NCBI RefSeq assembly: GCF_947495025.1
Contig: NZ_CANLXG010000001.1
Span: forward strand, 744,001-808,000
Reading direction: 5' to 3'
Origin: an uncultured Roseobacter sp.
Lineage (GTDB): Bacteria; Pseudomonadota; Alphaproteobacteria; Rhodobacterales; Rhodobacteraceae
Length of the DNA stretch: 64,000 nt
The position numbers and the translations under genes were made by a program. Below, piece after piece: positions 50,005 to 60,378 of this stretch; within the stretch, counting starts at the first letter, position 1; the number at the start of each line of letters is the position of its first letter. The notes below the pieces were generated by a model, which saw nothing but the letters and a program-made list of their open reading frames with translations, was not told the origin of the DNA and did no database searches.

Positions 50005-51818
50005 AACGATTGTCCTATGCCGATATAGAGCTGAAAGGCTGCAGCATCGTCACTGCCTGATGTTGCCGTTCCCAGGTCAACGCGGATGGGGCCGATTCCG
50101 GTGGCATAGCGCAGGCCGACACCTGCCCCCGTCTGCCATTCCCCCGAGCCGTCGGGAAAGGATTCCGCACCGATGTATCCGGCGTCGAAAAAGCCCACGT
50201 ACCCCAGATTGCCACTGCTGCGGAACCGAAGCTCTGCGGTGAAGCCCAGAAATGATCGCCCCCCGACTTCCCGTCCGCCGCCCAGATCAACGCCGAGTGA
50301 CTGGAAGTCATGACCACGCACCGTGCCGCCGCCGCCGGAATAAAACAGGAAATCCGCAGGCGCTACGTTCAGCGCGGGACCCGCGACAGACCCCAGCTGC
50401 ACCCGCAGGGCCAGAGTTGTGTTCCGGTCACTGCCGAATGTGCGGTAGCCGCGCAGATCAGCCGTCGTCAGCAGCCCGTTGTCAGCACCAGAGAGCGCGA
50501 GAAAGGGTGTCAGTTCCACATCTGCATAAAATCCCCGGCGGGCATCCAGTGGCCGGTCTCGATAGTCAAATGTCGCACCAGCCGGCACCAGAAAAAGCGT
50601 GTAGTCCGCCTCGCCAAAGTCATCGCGCGTTGTTGCGCGGCGCAGACCGAGTCCGAGACGGTAGCTGCGCTGGTCAGATGCAGTACGCTCGATGCCTGCC
50701 TCGAGCGTCAGCTGTCTTGAAAAGAAACTGACCTGATCAAGCTGCTCGATCTCTGTGAGCGCATAAAACCCGGTGTCCTCGTTAAAGGTCGCCGGCCGGT
50801 CAAACCGCGTCTCAATCCTGTAGTCAGTACCACCTGTTTCGCCACCGATACCTTTTATTTCACCCTCGACCCGCAGGCGTTCTGCTCCGCCAAACAGGTT
50901 CCGGTGCAGCCAGAATGCGCTCAGGGTAATGCCCTCGACTGTCGCCAGCTCGGCGCCGAACCCGAAACGACGCGGTTTTGCATCTGCAACACGCGCTGTA
51001 ACAGGCAGCTCATCGCCCGCAACCGGGCCTTCGGCTTCCACCATGGCAACCGAACTGAAGGCGCCGGTGCGCCGCAGCCGGTCACCGGACTTTCGCAGCT
51101 CTTCGGGAGAAAAGACCTCTCCCTCAGGCAGGCCTGCGATCTCCAGAATGCGCTCGCGCCGGACGGTGCTTTCACCTTTGATGTCCAGCGGACCGAAGCG
51201 GAACTTCCGGCCCGGATCCAGCACCAGATCGGCGTTGATTTCCTGTTGTGAATGGCGGGCTGTCAGAGACTGACTTTCCAGGGCAGCACGGGCGTAGCCT
51301 GCGTTACGCCATCCATCCACGCCTGCACCGACCGCCGACTTGAGAACACCGAGACCGGCGATTTCTCCGCTGGCAAATCCTTCGGGCAGATCCGTGTCCG
51401 GTGCCAGCGGAGCAATATTTGCGCGGCCGAACCGGAAAACCCGGCCTGGCGTAATCGTGATCACCGCCTGTCTGACGGCAGCAGGCGGATTTACCGGGGG
51501 AATTGCGGCAGCCTCACGCCCGTCCAGTGCTATATCGATTGCCGCACCGAAATAACCCGCATCATAGAGCACCGCGAGCAGGCGCTGATAATCCGCCTGA
51601 GCAGTGGAGACGATCTCCTGGGGGGAAACAGCCTGCTCTCCGGCAGCCTGCTCAACCAGCAGCGAACCGCCTTCGAGCTGCGCACGCAGGGCATCATCAA
51701 TGTTACCCCTGATCTGGACGTCGAAGGCCCGTGCCACTCCTGTGGCCAGGAAAATGCAAATCGTTACCGCACAAAAAACACTGACCAGGCCACGGAGGGC
51801 CATCGTCTTACATCGCAT
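50001..51818 (-). CDS. tamA: Outer-membrane assembly protein TamA
   Basis: A 605-residue Omp85-family protein. A signal peptide (MALRGLVSVFCAVTICIFLA within the first 25 residues) is followed by POTRA domains (about 30-270) and a 16-strand barrel with the conserved FLFYSGGGGTVRGHDFQSLG (the VRGY/F box) and final Phe of GIGQSF. ATG 51818 is chosen; ATG 51803 is possible and also keeps the signal peptide. The frame continues upstream to 52049 but would overlap the glucosidase gene. Coupled to tamB by a 4-base overlap. Confidence 0.93.
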   Translation of the reverse strand: MRCKTMALRGLVSVFCAVTICIFLATGVARAFDVQIRGNIDDALRAQLEGGSLLVEQAAGEQAVSPQEIVSTAQADYQRLLAVLYDAGYFGAAIDIALDGREAAAIPPVNPPAAVRQAVITITPGRVFRFGRANIAPLAPDTDLPEGFASGEIAGLGVLKSAVGAGVDGWRNAGYARAALESQSLTARHSQQEINADLVLDPGRKFRFGPLDIKGESTVRRERILEIAGLPEGEVFSPEELRKSGDRLRRTGAFSSVAMVEAEGPVAGDELPVTARVADAKPRRFGFGAELATVEGITLSAFWLHRNLFGGAERLRVEGEIKGIGGETGGTDYRIETRFDRPATFNEDTGFYALTEIEQLDQVSFFSRQLTLEAGIERTASDQRSYRLGLGLRRATTRDDFGEADYTLFLVPAGATFDYRDRPLDARRGFYADVELTPFLALSGADNGLLTTADLRGYRTFGSDRNTTLALRVQLGSVAGPALNVAPADFLFYSGGGGTVRGHDFQSLGVDLGGGREVGGRSFLGFTAELRFRSSGNLGYVGFFDAGYIGAESFPDGSGEWQTGAGVGLRYATGIGPIRVDLGTATSGSDDAAAFQLYIGIGQSF

Positions 51819-51946
51819 ATTCCGCCCCCAGGCAGCTGAGTGAGCAGCGCGGCCGGCAGAACCGCACCCTGTTACGGTCATGTGTAACGGAGCGGGGCAC
51901 CGGACTGCAAACAGTCTCAGGGGGGAAATTTGCCGCAGGCGGCTTT

Positions 51947-53587
51947 TCAGCCCGTGCGCCGCGCAATGCAGACCTGCCACGGGCCCAGGTGCAGCCGGTT
52001 TTCCGGCCCCGGACTGCCACCGCCCAGTTCCTGAGCAATGGTTTCCCACTCACCAGGCGGCAGCGCGTGCATCGACGGCGTATCTGACATGTTGAACGCG
52101 CAGAAAAGCGTTTCGCTGTCAGCCACACGGGTAAAATGAAGTACATCGCCATAGGCGAAAACGCCGTCATGGGTCCCGTGGCGCAGTGCCGGATGTCTCT
52201 TCCGGAACGCCAGAGCATGGCGGTAATGGTGCAGCAGAGAGCCCGGCGTACGTTCCTGAATATCCGCCGCATTCTCGAGATGGCTGTGCGACACGGGCAG
52301 CCAGGGAATCGCAGGCGTAAACCCTGCGTTCTGCTCTTCTGCCGCCCAGACCATCGGGGTTCTGCATCCGTCCCGCCCCTTGAACTCAGGCCAGAATTCA
52401 ATCCCGTAGGGATCCTGAAGATCCTCAAATGGGACATCCGCCTCGGGAAGACCAAGCTCTTCTCCCTGGTACAGGCAGGCGGTGCCCGGCAGGCACATCA
52501 GCAGCGTTGCATGCAGCCGGAGTGCCGCCGGCGTCAGCTCCCAGCGGCTGCCATGCCGCATGACGTCATGGTTGGAAAAGGCCCAGGCCGCCCAGCCGTC
52601 CCGCGCCGCTCGGCCCAGCTCGTCAAAAACCTGAGCGACCCGTGATGCCGTCAGCTTCTCACGCGCCAGAAACTCAAAAGCATAGCACATGTGCAGTGCC
52701 TTTTCGCCGGACGTATACTGACCCAGCAGTTCAAGTCCGTGCAGTGCATCGCCAATCTCTCCCAGCGAGGTGATGGCCGAGTACTCGTCCAGCAACGCAC
52801 GGAAACGCGACAGAAACTCAAGGTTTTCAGGCCGGTTTTTTGAATAGACGTGGTCCTGATGATTGTACGGGTTCACCGATGGCGCCAGAACCGCCGAGCG
52901 CTCTTCGAGCGGCAGCGCCGGGTTGTTCCGCAACTGGTCGTCCGCATAGTAAAAATTGACCGTGTCGAGCCGGAAACCGTCAACGCCGCGGTCCAGCCAG
53001 AACCGCGTCACGCCCAGCAGCGCATTCTGCACATCGACGCTGTGAAAATTCAGATCCGGCTGGGAGGTAAGAAAGTTATGCAGATAATACTGCTCGCGCT
53101 GTGCATCCCACTGCCAGGCAGGTCCTCCGAAAATTGACAGCCAGTTGTTGGGCGCTGTCCCGTCAGGCTTTGGATCTGCCCAGACATACCAGTCGCTGCG
53201 CGGACCATCGCGGCCGGCGCGACTCTCGGTGAACCATGGGTGCTGATCTGATGTGTGCGACAGCACCAGATCAATCATCACCTTAAGGCCCTTTGAATGC
53301 GCGGCTTCGACCAGCGCATCAAAGTCCGCCAGAGTTCCGAACATCGGATCGACATCACAGTAATCACTGACGTCGTAGCCGAAGTCTTTCATCGGCGAGG
53401 TAAAGAACGGCGAAATCCAGATCGCATCCACGCCAAGGGCCGCGATATAGTCCATCCGCTCGACTATACCGCCAAGATCTCCGATACCGTCTTCGTTGCT
53501 GTCCTGAAAACTGCGGGGATAAACCTGGTAGATTGTGCAGCCTTTCCACCAGTCAGCATTGCTGTGCGCATTCGTCTGTTCAGACAT
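51947..53587 (-). CDS. GH13 alpha-glucosidase / oligo-1,6-glucosidase
   Basis: A 546-residue glycoside hydrolase family 13 enzyme. The (beta/alpha)8 barrel starts at WWKGCTIYQVYPRSFQDSNE. Conserved regions include DLVLSHTSDQHPWF, the nucleophile Asp in GFRLDTVNF, the acid Glu in LGEIGD and the stabilising Asp in FSNHDVMRH. It cleaves short alpha-glucosides in the cytoplasm; there is no signal peptide. No sugar transporter is adjacent, so its substrate supply is unclear. It lies 128 bases upstream of tamA on the same strand. Confidence 0.93.
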   Translation of the reverse strand: MSEQTNAHSNADWWKGCTIYQVYPRSFQDSNEDGIGDLGGIVERMDYIAALGVDAIWISPFFTSPMKDFGYDVSDYCDVDPMFGTLADFDALVEAAHSKGLKVMIDLVLSHTSDQHPWFTESRAGRDGPRSDWYVWADPKPDGTAPNNWLSIFGGPAWQWDAQREQYYLHNFLTSQPDLNFHSVDVQNALLGVTRFWLDRGVDGFRLDTVNFYYADDQLRNNPALPLEERSAVLAPSVNPYNHQDHVYSKNRPENLEFLSRFRALLDEYSAITSLGEIGDALHGLELLGQYTSGEKALHMCYAFEFLAREKLTASRVAQVFDELGRAARDGWAAWAFSNHDVMRHGSRWELTPAALRLHATLLMCLPGTACLYQGEELGLPEADVPFEDLQDPYGIEFWPEFKGRDGCRTPMVWAAEEQNAGFTPAIPWLPVSHSHLENAADIQERTPGSLLHHYRHALAFRKRHPALRHGTHDGVFAYGDVLHFTRVADSETLFCAFNMSDTPSMHALPPGEWETIAQELGGGSPGPENRLHLGPWQVCIARRTG

Positions 53588-53724
53588 CTTTTCCTCGGGA
53601 TCTCAGGGGGTAATCAGGCGCACAGATAACCATCATAGACAGAGGATGAAAAGCCCGCACGGGACACAATCTGCGCGACTTTCCGCAGGGTTTCAGACAT
53701 GACCGGAGCGAGGGTTCTGCAGTG
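53588..53724. other. Intergenic stretch between RTX protein gene and glucosidase
   Basis: 137 bases with no gene. On the minus strand the RTX gene ends in a hairpin, GTCGGACGG-CGCAA-CCGTCTGAC (9 pairs with one G-U), which includes the stop codon and lacks a T-run. The glucosidase promoter should be in the remaining part. Confidence 0.4.
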
Positions 53725-56700
53725 TCAGACGGTTGCGCCGTCCGACGCCACCGCAACCTCTGACTCCACCGCCAGAGTGGCCAGCACCTCGCCGCCCGAA
53801 TCGACGTATTCGTAGATCGTGAACTGATTACCCCCGGCGTCAGTCACCGGGCCAGCCGAAGCCGCGAGCAGGCTTTCGCCTGAACCCGTGCTGACATCCA
53901 CACGGTCGCCGCTGTTGCCATAGATTGTCACACTTTCGGGCAGTGCCGCATCGAGCAGCGCTTCCAGTTCTGTATCGGCAGTGTCGGACAGAGACACAAT
54001 GTCGGTCAGGCTCAGCGCGAGCGTATCTGAGCGCCCGTTGTCCATGTCGATCGCTTCTATCCCGGAGAGTTCGGTTGCGGCCAGAAGCGCTGTGATATCT
54101 GCCACGTCGGCTTCGAAAACGTCGCGGCCAGCACCGCCGCGCACCACATCGTTACCGGCAGGCATTTCGGTCGCGATAATCCGGTCATCCCCTGCCCCCG
54201 CCAGAACGGTATCATCCCCTGCACCTGCGTTGATCGTATCGTCGCCGTCAAAGGTAAGGATCACATCGTTGCCCGCGCCCGCATTCACAGTGTCATCTTC
54301 GTTACTGCCAAAAAGCAGATCGTCCCCGTCCAGCCCGGTCAGTGACTGTGCGGTATCTGCCCGCCCGAAAGCGTCAAAGGATGACAGTTCGATCTCGGCC
54401 GTGCTCTCGTCACCATCTGTGTCGAACTGCGCAGTAATTGTGATGCGGTTGTCCTCGCCCAACATGTCGGCAATGTTCTCAATCGCGGCCAGTGGCAGTT
54501 CGTAATCGATGTCCTCCGTCAGGAGAGCAGGACTGGTTTCATCCGCCACCACGCCAAAGCTGACACCATCGGATTCCAGCTGAACAGAAAGGCCGACAAG
54601 TTCGGGTGTGAACAGCGATGACGCCTCGATCGCGGTGGTAAGGTCCGAGGGACCGTCAAAAAGCACAGCATCCGGATCGACGCCCTGCAGTTGGGTGATA
54701 TCGACATCGCCGAAACCAAAGGCGCTGACGTCCACCGGATCGCGGCCGTCCGCCGGATCGGTCAGTTCAGCCAGCGCGGTCTCCCAGCCGCCGCTTGTGG
54801 GGCGGCCGTCTGTCACGAACAACAGATAGTTTGTCTCGCCTGCCGGTTCCTCTAGCAGGAAGTCAGCGGCCTCCCTGAAGGCAACCTGCCAGTTCGTACC
54901 GGTACCGGTATAAGGTAGGCTCAGGATCGCATCGGACAGTCCCGGATCCGTCAGACTGAGGACGGGCGATGATGCCGTAAAGGTGCCAAAACTCGTGAAC
55001 TGAACCTCAATACTGGTGGACGTTCCCGCGAACAGCGCGGCCAGACTGCTCATTGCCTCATCTACCGAGGCCAGAAGGCTGTTCCACAGAGGCACCGGGA
55101 TACTGCCGGAACTGTCGAGCAGGACGGACAGATTGATCTGTGCAGGCGAGATTTCACCTTCGATATCAATCTCGATTGCCCCGGCTGCTGTGTCCGCGAC
55201 TGCCTCAGTGCTCAATCCGATCGAGATACTGAGCCCGTCAATCTCGACATCTGACTTTTCGACCTCAACCTCGGCAACCCCGGTGGTCTCACCGCCGTCT
55301 TCGTCGGTCACGACGTAGGTGAAACGGTCGACACCCACGAACCCCTCGTCGGGCGTGTAGGTAAATGTCCCGTCCGCCGCAATGCTCACGGATCCATTGT
55401 CAGGCGCATCTGTACCGGCGGCAAAACTGAACGTTCCGGCACCATCGATATCGGTTGCCGTCAGCGCACCCGAGACAGCAGTCTCTTCGGTGGTCTCAAA
55501 GACACTGACGCGGCTGACGATGGGCACATCGTTCGTCCCGGTGACCGTCACCGAGACCGTTTCGCTGTCGCTGGCCCCGAATTCGTCAGAGACCGTCACA
55601 GTCAGTGTTTCAGTCACTGTCTCGCCGGCGCGCAGCGGATCGGCCAGTTCATTGTCTATGGTATAGGACCAGACGCCATCGGGCGTGACAGCGAATGTAC
55701 CGTAGACGGCCGCGGTGGCCGCTATTGTCCAGGTCAGGGTCGCAGGCCCATCAACGTCTGTGGCAACCAGCGTGCCCGAGATCGTCGCAGCCTCAGCCGC
55801 CTCTTCTATCGCGCCGGTCAGCGCGCTGTCTTCGTCGCTGACTTCCGGCGCGTCGTTGATCCCGGTCAGCGTGATCGTCACCTGCTGCTCGGCGGTCTCG
55901 CCGGATGCGTCAGTGACAAGCGCGGTGAAAACCACTTCATCTGTGGCGCCGGCCGCGATGCTGCGCGCGCCTGCCGGGTCCAGTGTGAAGGTCCATGTGC
56001 CGTCCGGCTCAACGCTGAAAGATCCGGGCGTCGCTGTTGCCGCACCCGTCCAGGTCAGCGTATCACCTTCATCCGGATCGTCCGCCACCAGTGTGCCGCT
56101 GACGGTTGCTGCGGTTTCCGTCACCGTCAGCGCTCCGCTCACATCGGAGTCTTCTGTGACCACGAATGGCGCATCCGCGGTTCCAGTGACCGAGAACGTG
56201 ACCGTGCCCTGCGACGTCGCGCCTGCGGGATCGGTCACACGGAATTCAAAGCTGTCGGTGCCCGCGAAATCCGTATCAGGCGTATAGGAATAAGTCCCAT
56301 CCGACAAAAGGGCGATCTCTCCGTCTGACGGGCCACTGACGACAGAGAAGACCAGAACGTCACCGTCAACATCACTGGCCGGCGCTGTTCCGATCAGAAT
56401 GCCGTCTTCAGGAACTGTCGCCGCCGCGTCAGCTGCAACCGGATCGTCATTGACCGGCAGGACCGTGACAATAACAATCGCCTCGGTGGTCGCACCCGTT
56501 TCGTCCGAAACGCTGAACGTGAACGTTTCTGTTCCGTTGAAATCCGGAGCCGGTACAAAATCAAACGATCCGTCGGAGCCGACAGTGACGCTCCCGCTGC
56601 CCGGAGGCGTGCCCAGCGCATATGTAAGTTCACCAACACCACCCTCGACGTCGATCACACCGGTAATGGCATCATCTTCGGATGCATCCTCAAAGCCCGT

Positions 56701-57858
56701 GAACGTAAAAACCGGCGGCTCCTCGCTCAGATCGGGCTGCAGTTCACCATCATCGAAGGGTTCGAAATCATCCGCATCGTCCGCCTCGACATCAGGCAGC
56801 TGTTCGATGGCGTCGGGCTCATCGATTGCATCCACGCCAAAACTGTTGCCATCGCCCGTACCGGAAATGCTGTCGAGTGCCGCGCCCCCCGGATCGCTGA
56901 GGGTCACAAACGTATCTCCGCTGTCCACGCGCGATACAGCCGAGCGGAACGCGGCAAAAGCCTCGGCAATCAGCAGATTGTCATCAACATCATCCTGCAG
57001 TGTGCGAACAACCTCGCGGGTTTCGCCACCCGCAGAAGACACCAGCCATTTGGTGTTCGTATCGGTCAGTGTTGCAACCAGGTTTCCTTCGGTATCGCGC
57101 AGCTCGACACGTCCGACGCTGCCATCCGGGTCGCGCGTCAGCGTTACCGCGCTGGTGACGACCCCACCATCTGCGGTCACCTCGACCAGCACTGTTGTGC
57201 CGCGGATCCCCATGGTTGAGGACGGCGTGCTGACTTCCATGTCCCCTGTTTTTGCGACCTGACCTGCAATAAATACAAAACTGCCCTGCAAAAGGCTGAA
57301 GCCACCGGAGTTCTCATTCGACTGCGGATCATAGATCAGCTCGTCAATGACCATCCGCGATGCCGAGGCAAGGGTGAAAATCGTACCGTCCACAAAGGTG
57401 ATCGAAACGGCGCCGCCGTCCGATGTCTGGACAACATCCTGCTGGTAGATTTTGGACCCCACCTGCAACACTTCGACCGATCCGTCCAGACGCTGAACGG
57501 TGGTTTCACCTGCAAGCGTCTCTACCTGGCCAATCGGGCTGGCGCCGGGTGCCTGGGAACCGCCTGTCTGAGCGTATTGAGCCGGTGCAGCAGGACCGGC
57601 AAGCTGCGCAACAGTATCGCCGCGAATGACCGCGCCGGCACTGTCAAAGATATCCGCCGGAGTGCCGTTGCTGAAGTAACCCGGCACATAGAGATCCGGC
57701 GCACCATCGGCGGAAATATAAAGGTCGTTGCCTGCACGGGAATAGTTTCCGGAAAACAGCTGTGTACTGTTTTCAGCAACCAGGCGCCCGCTGCTGTCTG
57801 CGCTCAGAGCAGTAACGGCAGCCTCAGGCTGACTTATGCCAGTGACGCGTAACGACAC
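53725..57858 (-). CDS. Large FecR/cadherin-like/vWA/RTX surface or secreted protein
   Basis: A 1377-residue acidic protein. Order: N-terminal region (1-105); FecR-like domain (112-240) with VDGTIFTLASASRM and STMGIRGTTVLVEV; an Asp/Glu linker (340-380); five cadherin/VCBS-like repeats of about 90-105 residues (380-870), each ending in ITVTGTNDxP-type linkers; a von Willebrand A domain (905-1085) with a full MIDAS (DSSGS 915-919, Thr988, Asp1017); RTX calcium repeats GGxGxDxxx (1173-1245); and a C-terminal type I secretion region without Cys. The GTG start has GGGGA 8 bases upstream; the overlapping ATG is out of frame. It is probably exported by the T1SS encoded at 60-64 kb and acts in adhesion. 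Confidence 0.88.
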   Translation of the reverse strand: MSLRVTGISQPEAAVTALSADSSGRLVAENSTQLFSGNYSRAGNDLYISADGAPDLYVPGYFSNGTPADIFDSAGAVIRGDTVAQLAGPAAPAQYAQTGGSQAPGASPIGQVETLAGETTVQRLDGSVEVLQVGSKIYQQDVVQTSDGGAVSITFVDGTIFTLASASRMVIDELIYDPQSNENSGGFSLLQGSFVFIAGQVAKTGDMEVSTPSSTMGIRGTTVLVEVTADGGVVTSAVTLTRDPDGSVGRVELRDTEGNLVATLTDTNTKWLVSSAGGETREVVRTLQDDVDDNLLIAEAFAAFRSAVSRVDSGDTFVTLSDPGGAALDSISGTGDGNSFGVDAIDEPDAIEQLPDVEADDADDFEPFDDGELQPDLSEEPPVFTFTGFEDASEDDAITGVIDVEGGVGELTYALGTPPGSGSVTVGSDGSFDFVPAPDFNGTETFTFSVSDETGATTEAIVIVTVLPVNDDPVAADAAATVPEDGILIGTAPASDVDGDVLVFSVVSGPSDGEIALLSDGTYSYTPDTDFAGTDSFEFRVTDPAGATSQGTVTFSVTGTADAPFVVTEDSDVSGALTVTETAATVSGTLVADDPDEGDTLTWTGAATATPGSFSVEPDGTWTFTLDPAGARSIAAGATDEVVFTALVTDASGETAEQQVTITLTGINDAPEVSDEDSALTGAIEEAAEAATISGTLVATDVDGPATLTWTIAATAAVYGTFAVTPDGVWSYTIDNELADPLRAGETVTETLTVTVSDEFGASDSETVSVTVTGTNDVPIVSRVSVFETTEETAVSGALTATDIDGAGTFSFAAGTDAPDNGSVSIAADGTFTYTPDEGFVGVDRFTYVVTDEDGGETTGVAEVEVEKSDVEIDGLSISIGLSTEAVADTAAGAIEIDIEGEISPAQINLSVLLDSSGSIPVPLWNSLLASVDEAMSSLAALFAGTSTSIEVQFTSFGTFTASSPVLSLTDPGLSDAILSLPYTGTGTNWQVAFREAADFLLEEPAGETNYLLFVTDGRPTSGGWETALAELTDPADGRDPVDVSAFGFGDVDITQLQGVDPDAVLFDGPSDLTTAIEASSLFTPELVGLSVQLESDGVSFGVVADETSPALLTEDIDYELPLAAIENIADMLGEDNRITITAQFDTDGDESTAEIELSSFDAFGRADTAQSLTGLDGDDLLFGSNEDDTVNAGAGNDVILTFDGDDTINAGAGDDTVLAGAGDDRIIATEMPAGNDVVRGGAGRDVFEADVADITALLAATELSGIEAIDMDNGRSDTLALSLTDIVSLSDTADTELEALLDAALPESVTIYGNSGDRVDVSTGSGESLLAASAGPVTDAGGNQFTIYEYVDSGGEVLATLAVESEVAVASDGATV

Positions 57859-58139
57859 ATCGGTAATCCCCGCTAGAACAATTTAAATAACTTTTTAACA
57901 ACACCCGGGTGGTTCGTATGTGAACCACGACACATTCCCACCAGTTAATTGCCTGAATGCTGCCACAAAGCGCATTAAGGGCAAGCTTTTTAGTCTTTTA
58001 GTAACACTTTAGAAACAATTACACGAATCCGACGGGGTTGATCCGTGCATGAAATTCGTCACAATCGGGCGCAGCCCACGACGATTTCGGCCTGAGCGCT
58101 GATTTCATTCAGAAAAATGCGGTCAGGAAGCGTCCGGAC
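57859..58139. promoter_or_regulatory. Divergent AT-rich control region with a 20-base palindrome
   Basis: 281 bases between the RTX protein gene and the cyclase gene, much richer in AT than its surroundings (57875-57905 and 57985-58025). A perfect inverted repeat, GTGGTTC-GTATGT-GAACCAC at 57909-57928, lies about 50 bases upstream of the RTX start and is a candidate operator. Between them, TTAAATAACTTTTTAAC holds the likely RTX promoter. Confidence 0.6.
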
Positions 58140-60374
58140 ATGAGAGAATGGTTTTCAAAGTGGCTGGGCTGGATCAGGGTAATTGCCTTTTTCGGACTTA
58201 TTTGCGGTCTTGCGATTCGGATCGGGGATCCATTGCCGCTCGAAACGCTACGCAATGCCGCATTTGATTTCTATCACCAGTCCAAGCCACGGGAGCTTAC
58301 CCCGCTGCCCGTAGCCGTTCTTGATGTGGATGACAGCAGCATCGAAGAGATCGGCCAGTGGCCATGGCCCCGGACGCTGGTTGCCGAAATGGTGGAACGG
58401 GCGACGGCGGACGGCGCAGTCGCAATCGGATTTGATATCGTGTTTGCCGAGCCGGACCGGCTGTCGCCTCCGCAGATCGCGCGCGACAATCCGGGCATGC
58501 CGAAAGAGCTCGCGGATCAGCTCAGCCGCATGCCTGAAAACGATACACTTCTGGCGCAGGCCTTTGCGCGGTCACGGGTTATTGTCGGACAGGCAACCGT
58601 GCGCTCACTGGCCGGGAACCGCAGCGAAAAACGCGAAATGGTAGACCTGCCCCCTGCTCTGATCGGCCAGGACCCTAAACCCTTTCTGCTGAGTTTTCCT
58701 GACATTCTGCAAAATCTGCCGGAGCTCGAAGCCAATGCCGCAGGCAGGGGCATGTTTGCCACCCGTCCTGACGCAGACGGTGTGTACCGCCGGGTGCCGC
58801 TGGTGATGCTGGTTCAGAACAAGATACGGCTGGGTCTCACGCCGGAACTGCTGCGTGTTGCGACGGGGGGCGGCACCTATGCGATCCGGACCAATGACGC
58901 CGGTATCGAGGGTGTGGTTCTGGCCCGCCAGCTTGTGCCTACCGCCCGGGATGGCACAGTCTGGCCGTACCTCACTCCTTCGTCACAGTCGCGCTATGTC
59001 CGGGCGGCTGATCTGCTCGAAGGCCGGATGCCGCCGGGTCGCCTTGCAGGACATCTGGTCCTTGTGGGGACATCTGCCATCGGCCTCGAGGATTTCCGCG
59101 CAACGCCTCTCGGCGTACCCATGGCCGGAGTAGAAATTCATGCACAGGTTCTTGAAAACATCATGGCCAAGACCCTGCTGAACAGACCCAACTACGCGAT
59201 CGCGGTCGAACTGGTGCTGACATTTGTGCTCTGTACGCTGGTGATCATCTTTGCACCAAGTCTGTCTGCACGTCTGCTGATCTCGTCATCAGTCGTGCTG
59301 CTGTCAGGCTATGTCGGCTGGTCCTATTACATGTTCTACGAGTTCAGGGTGCTGGTGGACCCGACGTTCCCGGTTCTGGCAACCGCAACAGCAATTATGC
59401 TGATTTCGACGGTCAACTACCTGCGCGAAGAACGTCAGCGGCGCGAAATCCGCAACGCCTTTGGCCAGTATGTCTCACCGGACCTTGTCGATCAGCTGAG
59501 CCGCAACCAGGGGCAGCTGACGCTGGGCGGAGAATCCCGGCAACTTACCCTGCTTTTCAGCGACGTACGCGGCTTCACAGCGATCGCCGAAGAGTACCGC
59601 GACGACCCACAGGCGCTGACAGTTCTGATGAACCGGTTCCTGACAATCCTGTCAGAGGCGATCATGGACAACAAAGGGACCATCGACAAATTCATGGGCG
59701 ACGCGGTAATGGCTTTCTGGAATGCGCCTCTGGATCATGAACAGCATCCCCATGCCGCCTGCTATGCTGCGCTGCGGATGATTGCCGATGTCGAAGACTT
59801 CAACACAAAGCGCATGAAATCCGGCACGCGGACCAAAGGACGTGACGGACACAGAGTGCACCGTCTGCAGGTCGGTATCGGGATCAACACAGGCCAGTGT
59901 GTGGTCGGAAATATGGGCAGCGATACCCGTTTTGACTATACTGCCCTGGGCGATCCGGTGAACGTTGCCTCGCGGCTGGAGGGCCAGTCGCGGTATTATG
60001 GCTGTGCGATCATTCTCGGACAGGCGACAGCCGCACATGTATCGGCCGATATGGCGCTGATGGAGCTGGACCGTATCCGCGTAGTGGGCAAAGAAGTCCC
60101 CGAGACAATTTACGGGCTGTTTGGTCACGACGGCATGCGGTCGACGCAGGCGTTCCAGGCAATGGTCGCGCGCAATGCCGATATGCTGTCAGCCTATCGG
60201 GCCAGAGACTGGGAAGACGCTGAAACCGTGCTGCACGATTTGCGGGACCTTTGCGCGAACGCCGGGCTGGAATTGGATGAATACCTGTCACTCTACGCAA
60301 CCAGGATTTCGGAACTGCGGTCAGATCCACCGCCGGCTGACTGGGACGGCGTCTACGCCTCAACAAGAAAGTGA
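58140..60374 (+). CDS. CHASE2-domain adenylate/guanylate cyclase
   Basis: A 744-residue membrane signalling enzyme. An N-terminal helix (about 12-28) precedes an extracytoplasmic CHASE2 sensor (about 35-340, VAVLDVDDSSIEEIGQWPWP), three helices (about 350-425) and a class III cyclase domain (about 455-640). Catalytic parts are the metal Asp in LLFSDVRGFT, DKFMGDAVMAFW, and GIGINTGQCVVGNMGS followed by YTALGDPVNVASRLEG. The Lys in DKFMGD and Asp in LGDPVN indicate ATP rather than GTP. CHASE2 cyclases are often found beside FecR-domain proteins, as here, so the surface protein and cyclase may share a signal path. Confidence 0.94.
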   Translation: MREWFSKWLGWIRVIAFFGLICGLAIRIGDPLPLETLRNAAFDFYHQSKPRELTPLPVAVLDVDDSSIEEIGQWPWPRTLVAEMVERATADGAVAIGFDIVFAEPDRLSPPQIARDNPGMPKELADQLSRMPENDTLLAQAFARSRVIVGQATVRSLAGNRSEKREMVDLPPALIGQDPKPFLLSFPDILQNLPELEANAAGRGMFATRPDADGVYRRVPLVMLVQNKIRLGLTPELLRVATGGGTYAIRTNDAGIEGVVLARQLVPTARDGTVWPYLTPSSQSRYVRAADLLEGRMPPGRLAGHLVLVGTSAIGLEDFRATPLGVPMAGVEIHAQVLENIMAKTLLNRPNYAIAVELVLTFVLCTLVIIFAPSLSARLLISSSVVLLSGYVGWSYYMFYEFRVLVDPTFPVLATATAIMLISTVNYLREERQRREIRNAFGQYVSPDLVDQLSRNQGQLTLGGESRQLTLLFSDVRGFTAIAEEYRDDPQALTVLMNRFLTILSEAIMDNKGTIDKFMGDAVMAFWNAPLDHEQHPHAACYAALRMIADVEDFNTKRMKSGTRTKGRDGHRVHRLQVGIGINTGQCVVGNMGSDTRFDYTALGDPVNVASRLEGQSRYYGCAIILGQATAAHVSADMALMELDRIRVVGKEVPETIYGLFGHDGMRSTQAFQAMVARNADMLSAYRARDWEDAETVLHDLRDLCANAGLELDEYLSLYATRISELRSDPPPADWDGVYASTRK

Positions 60375-60378
60375 GAGA

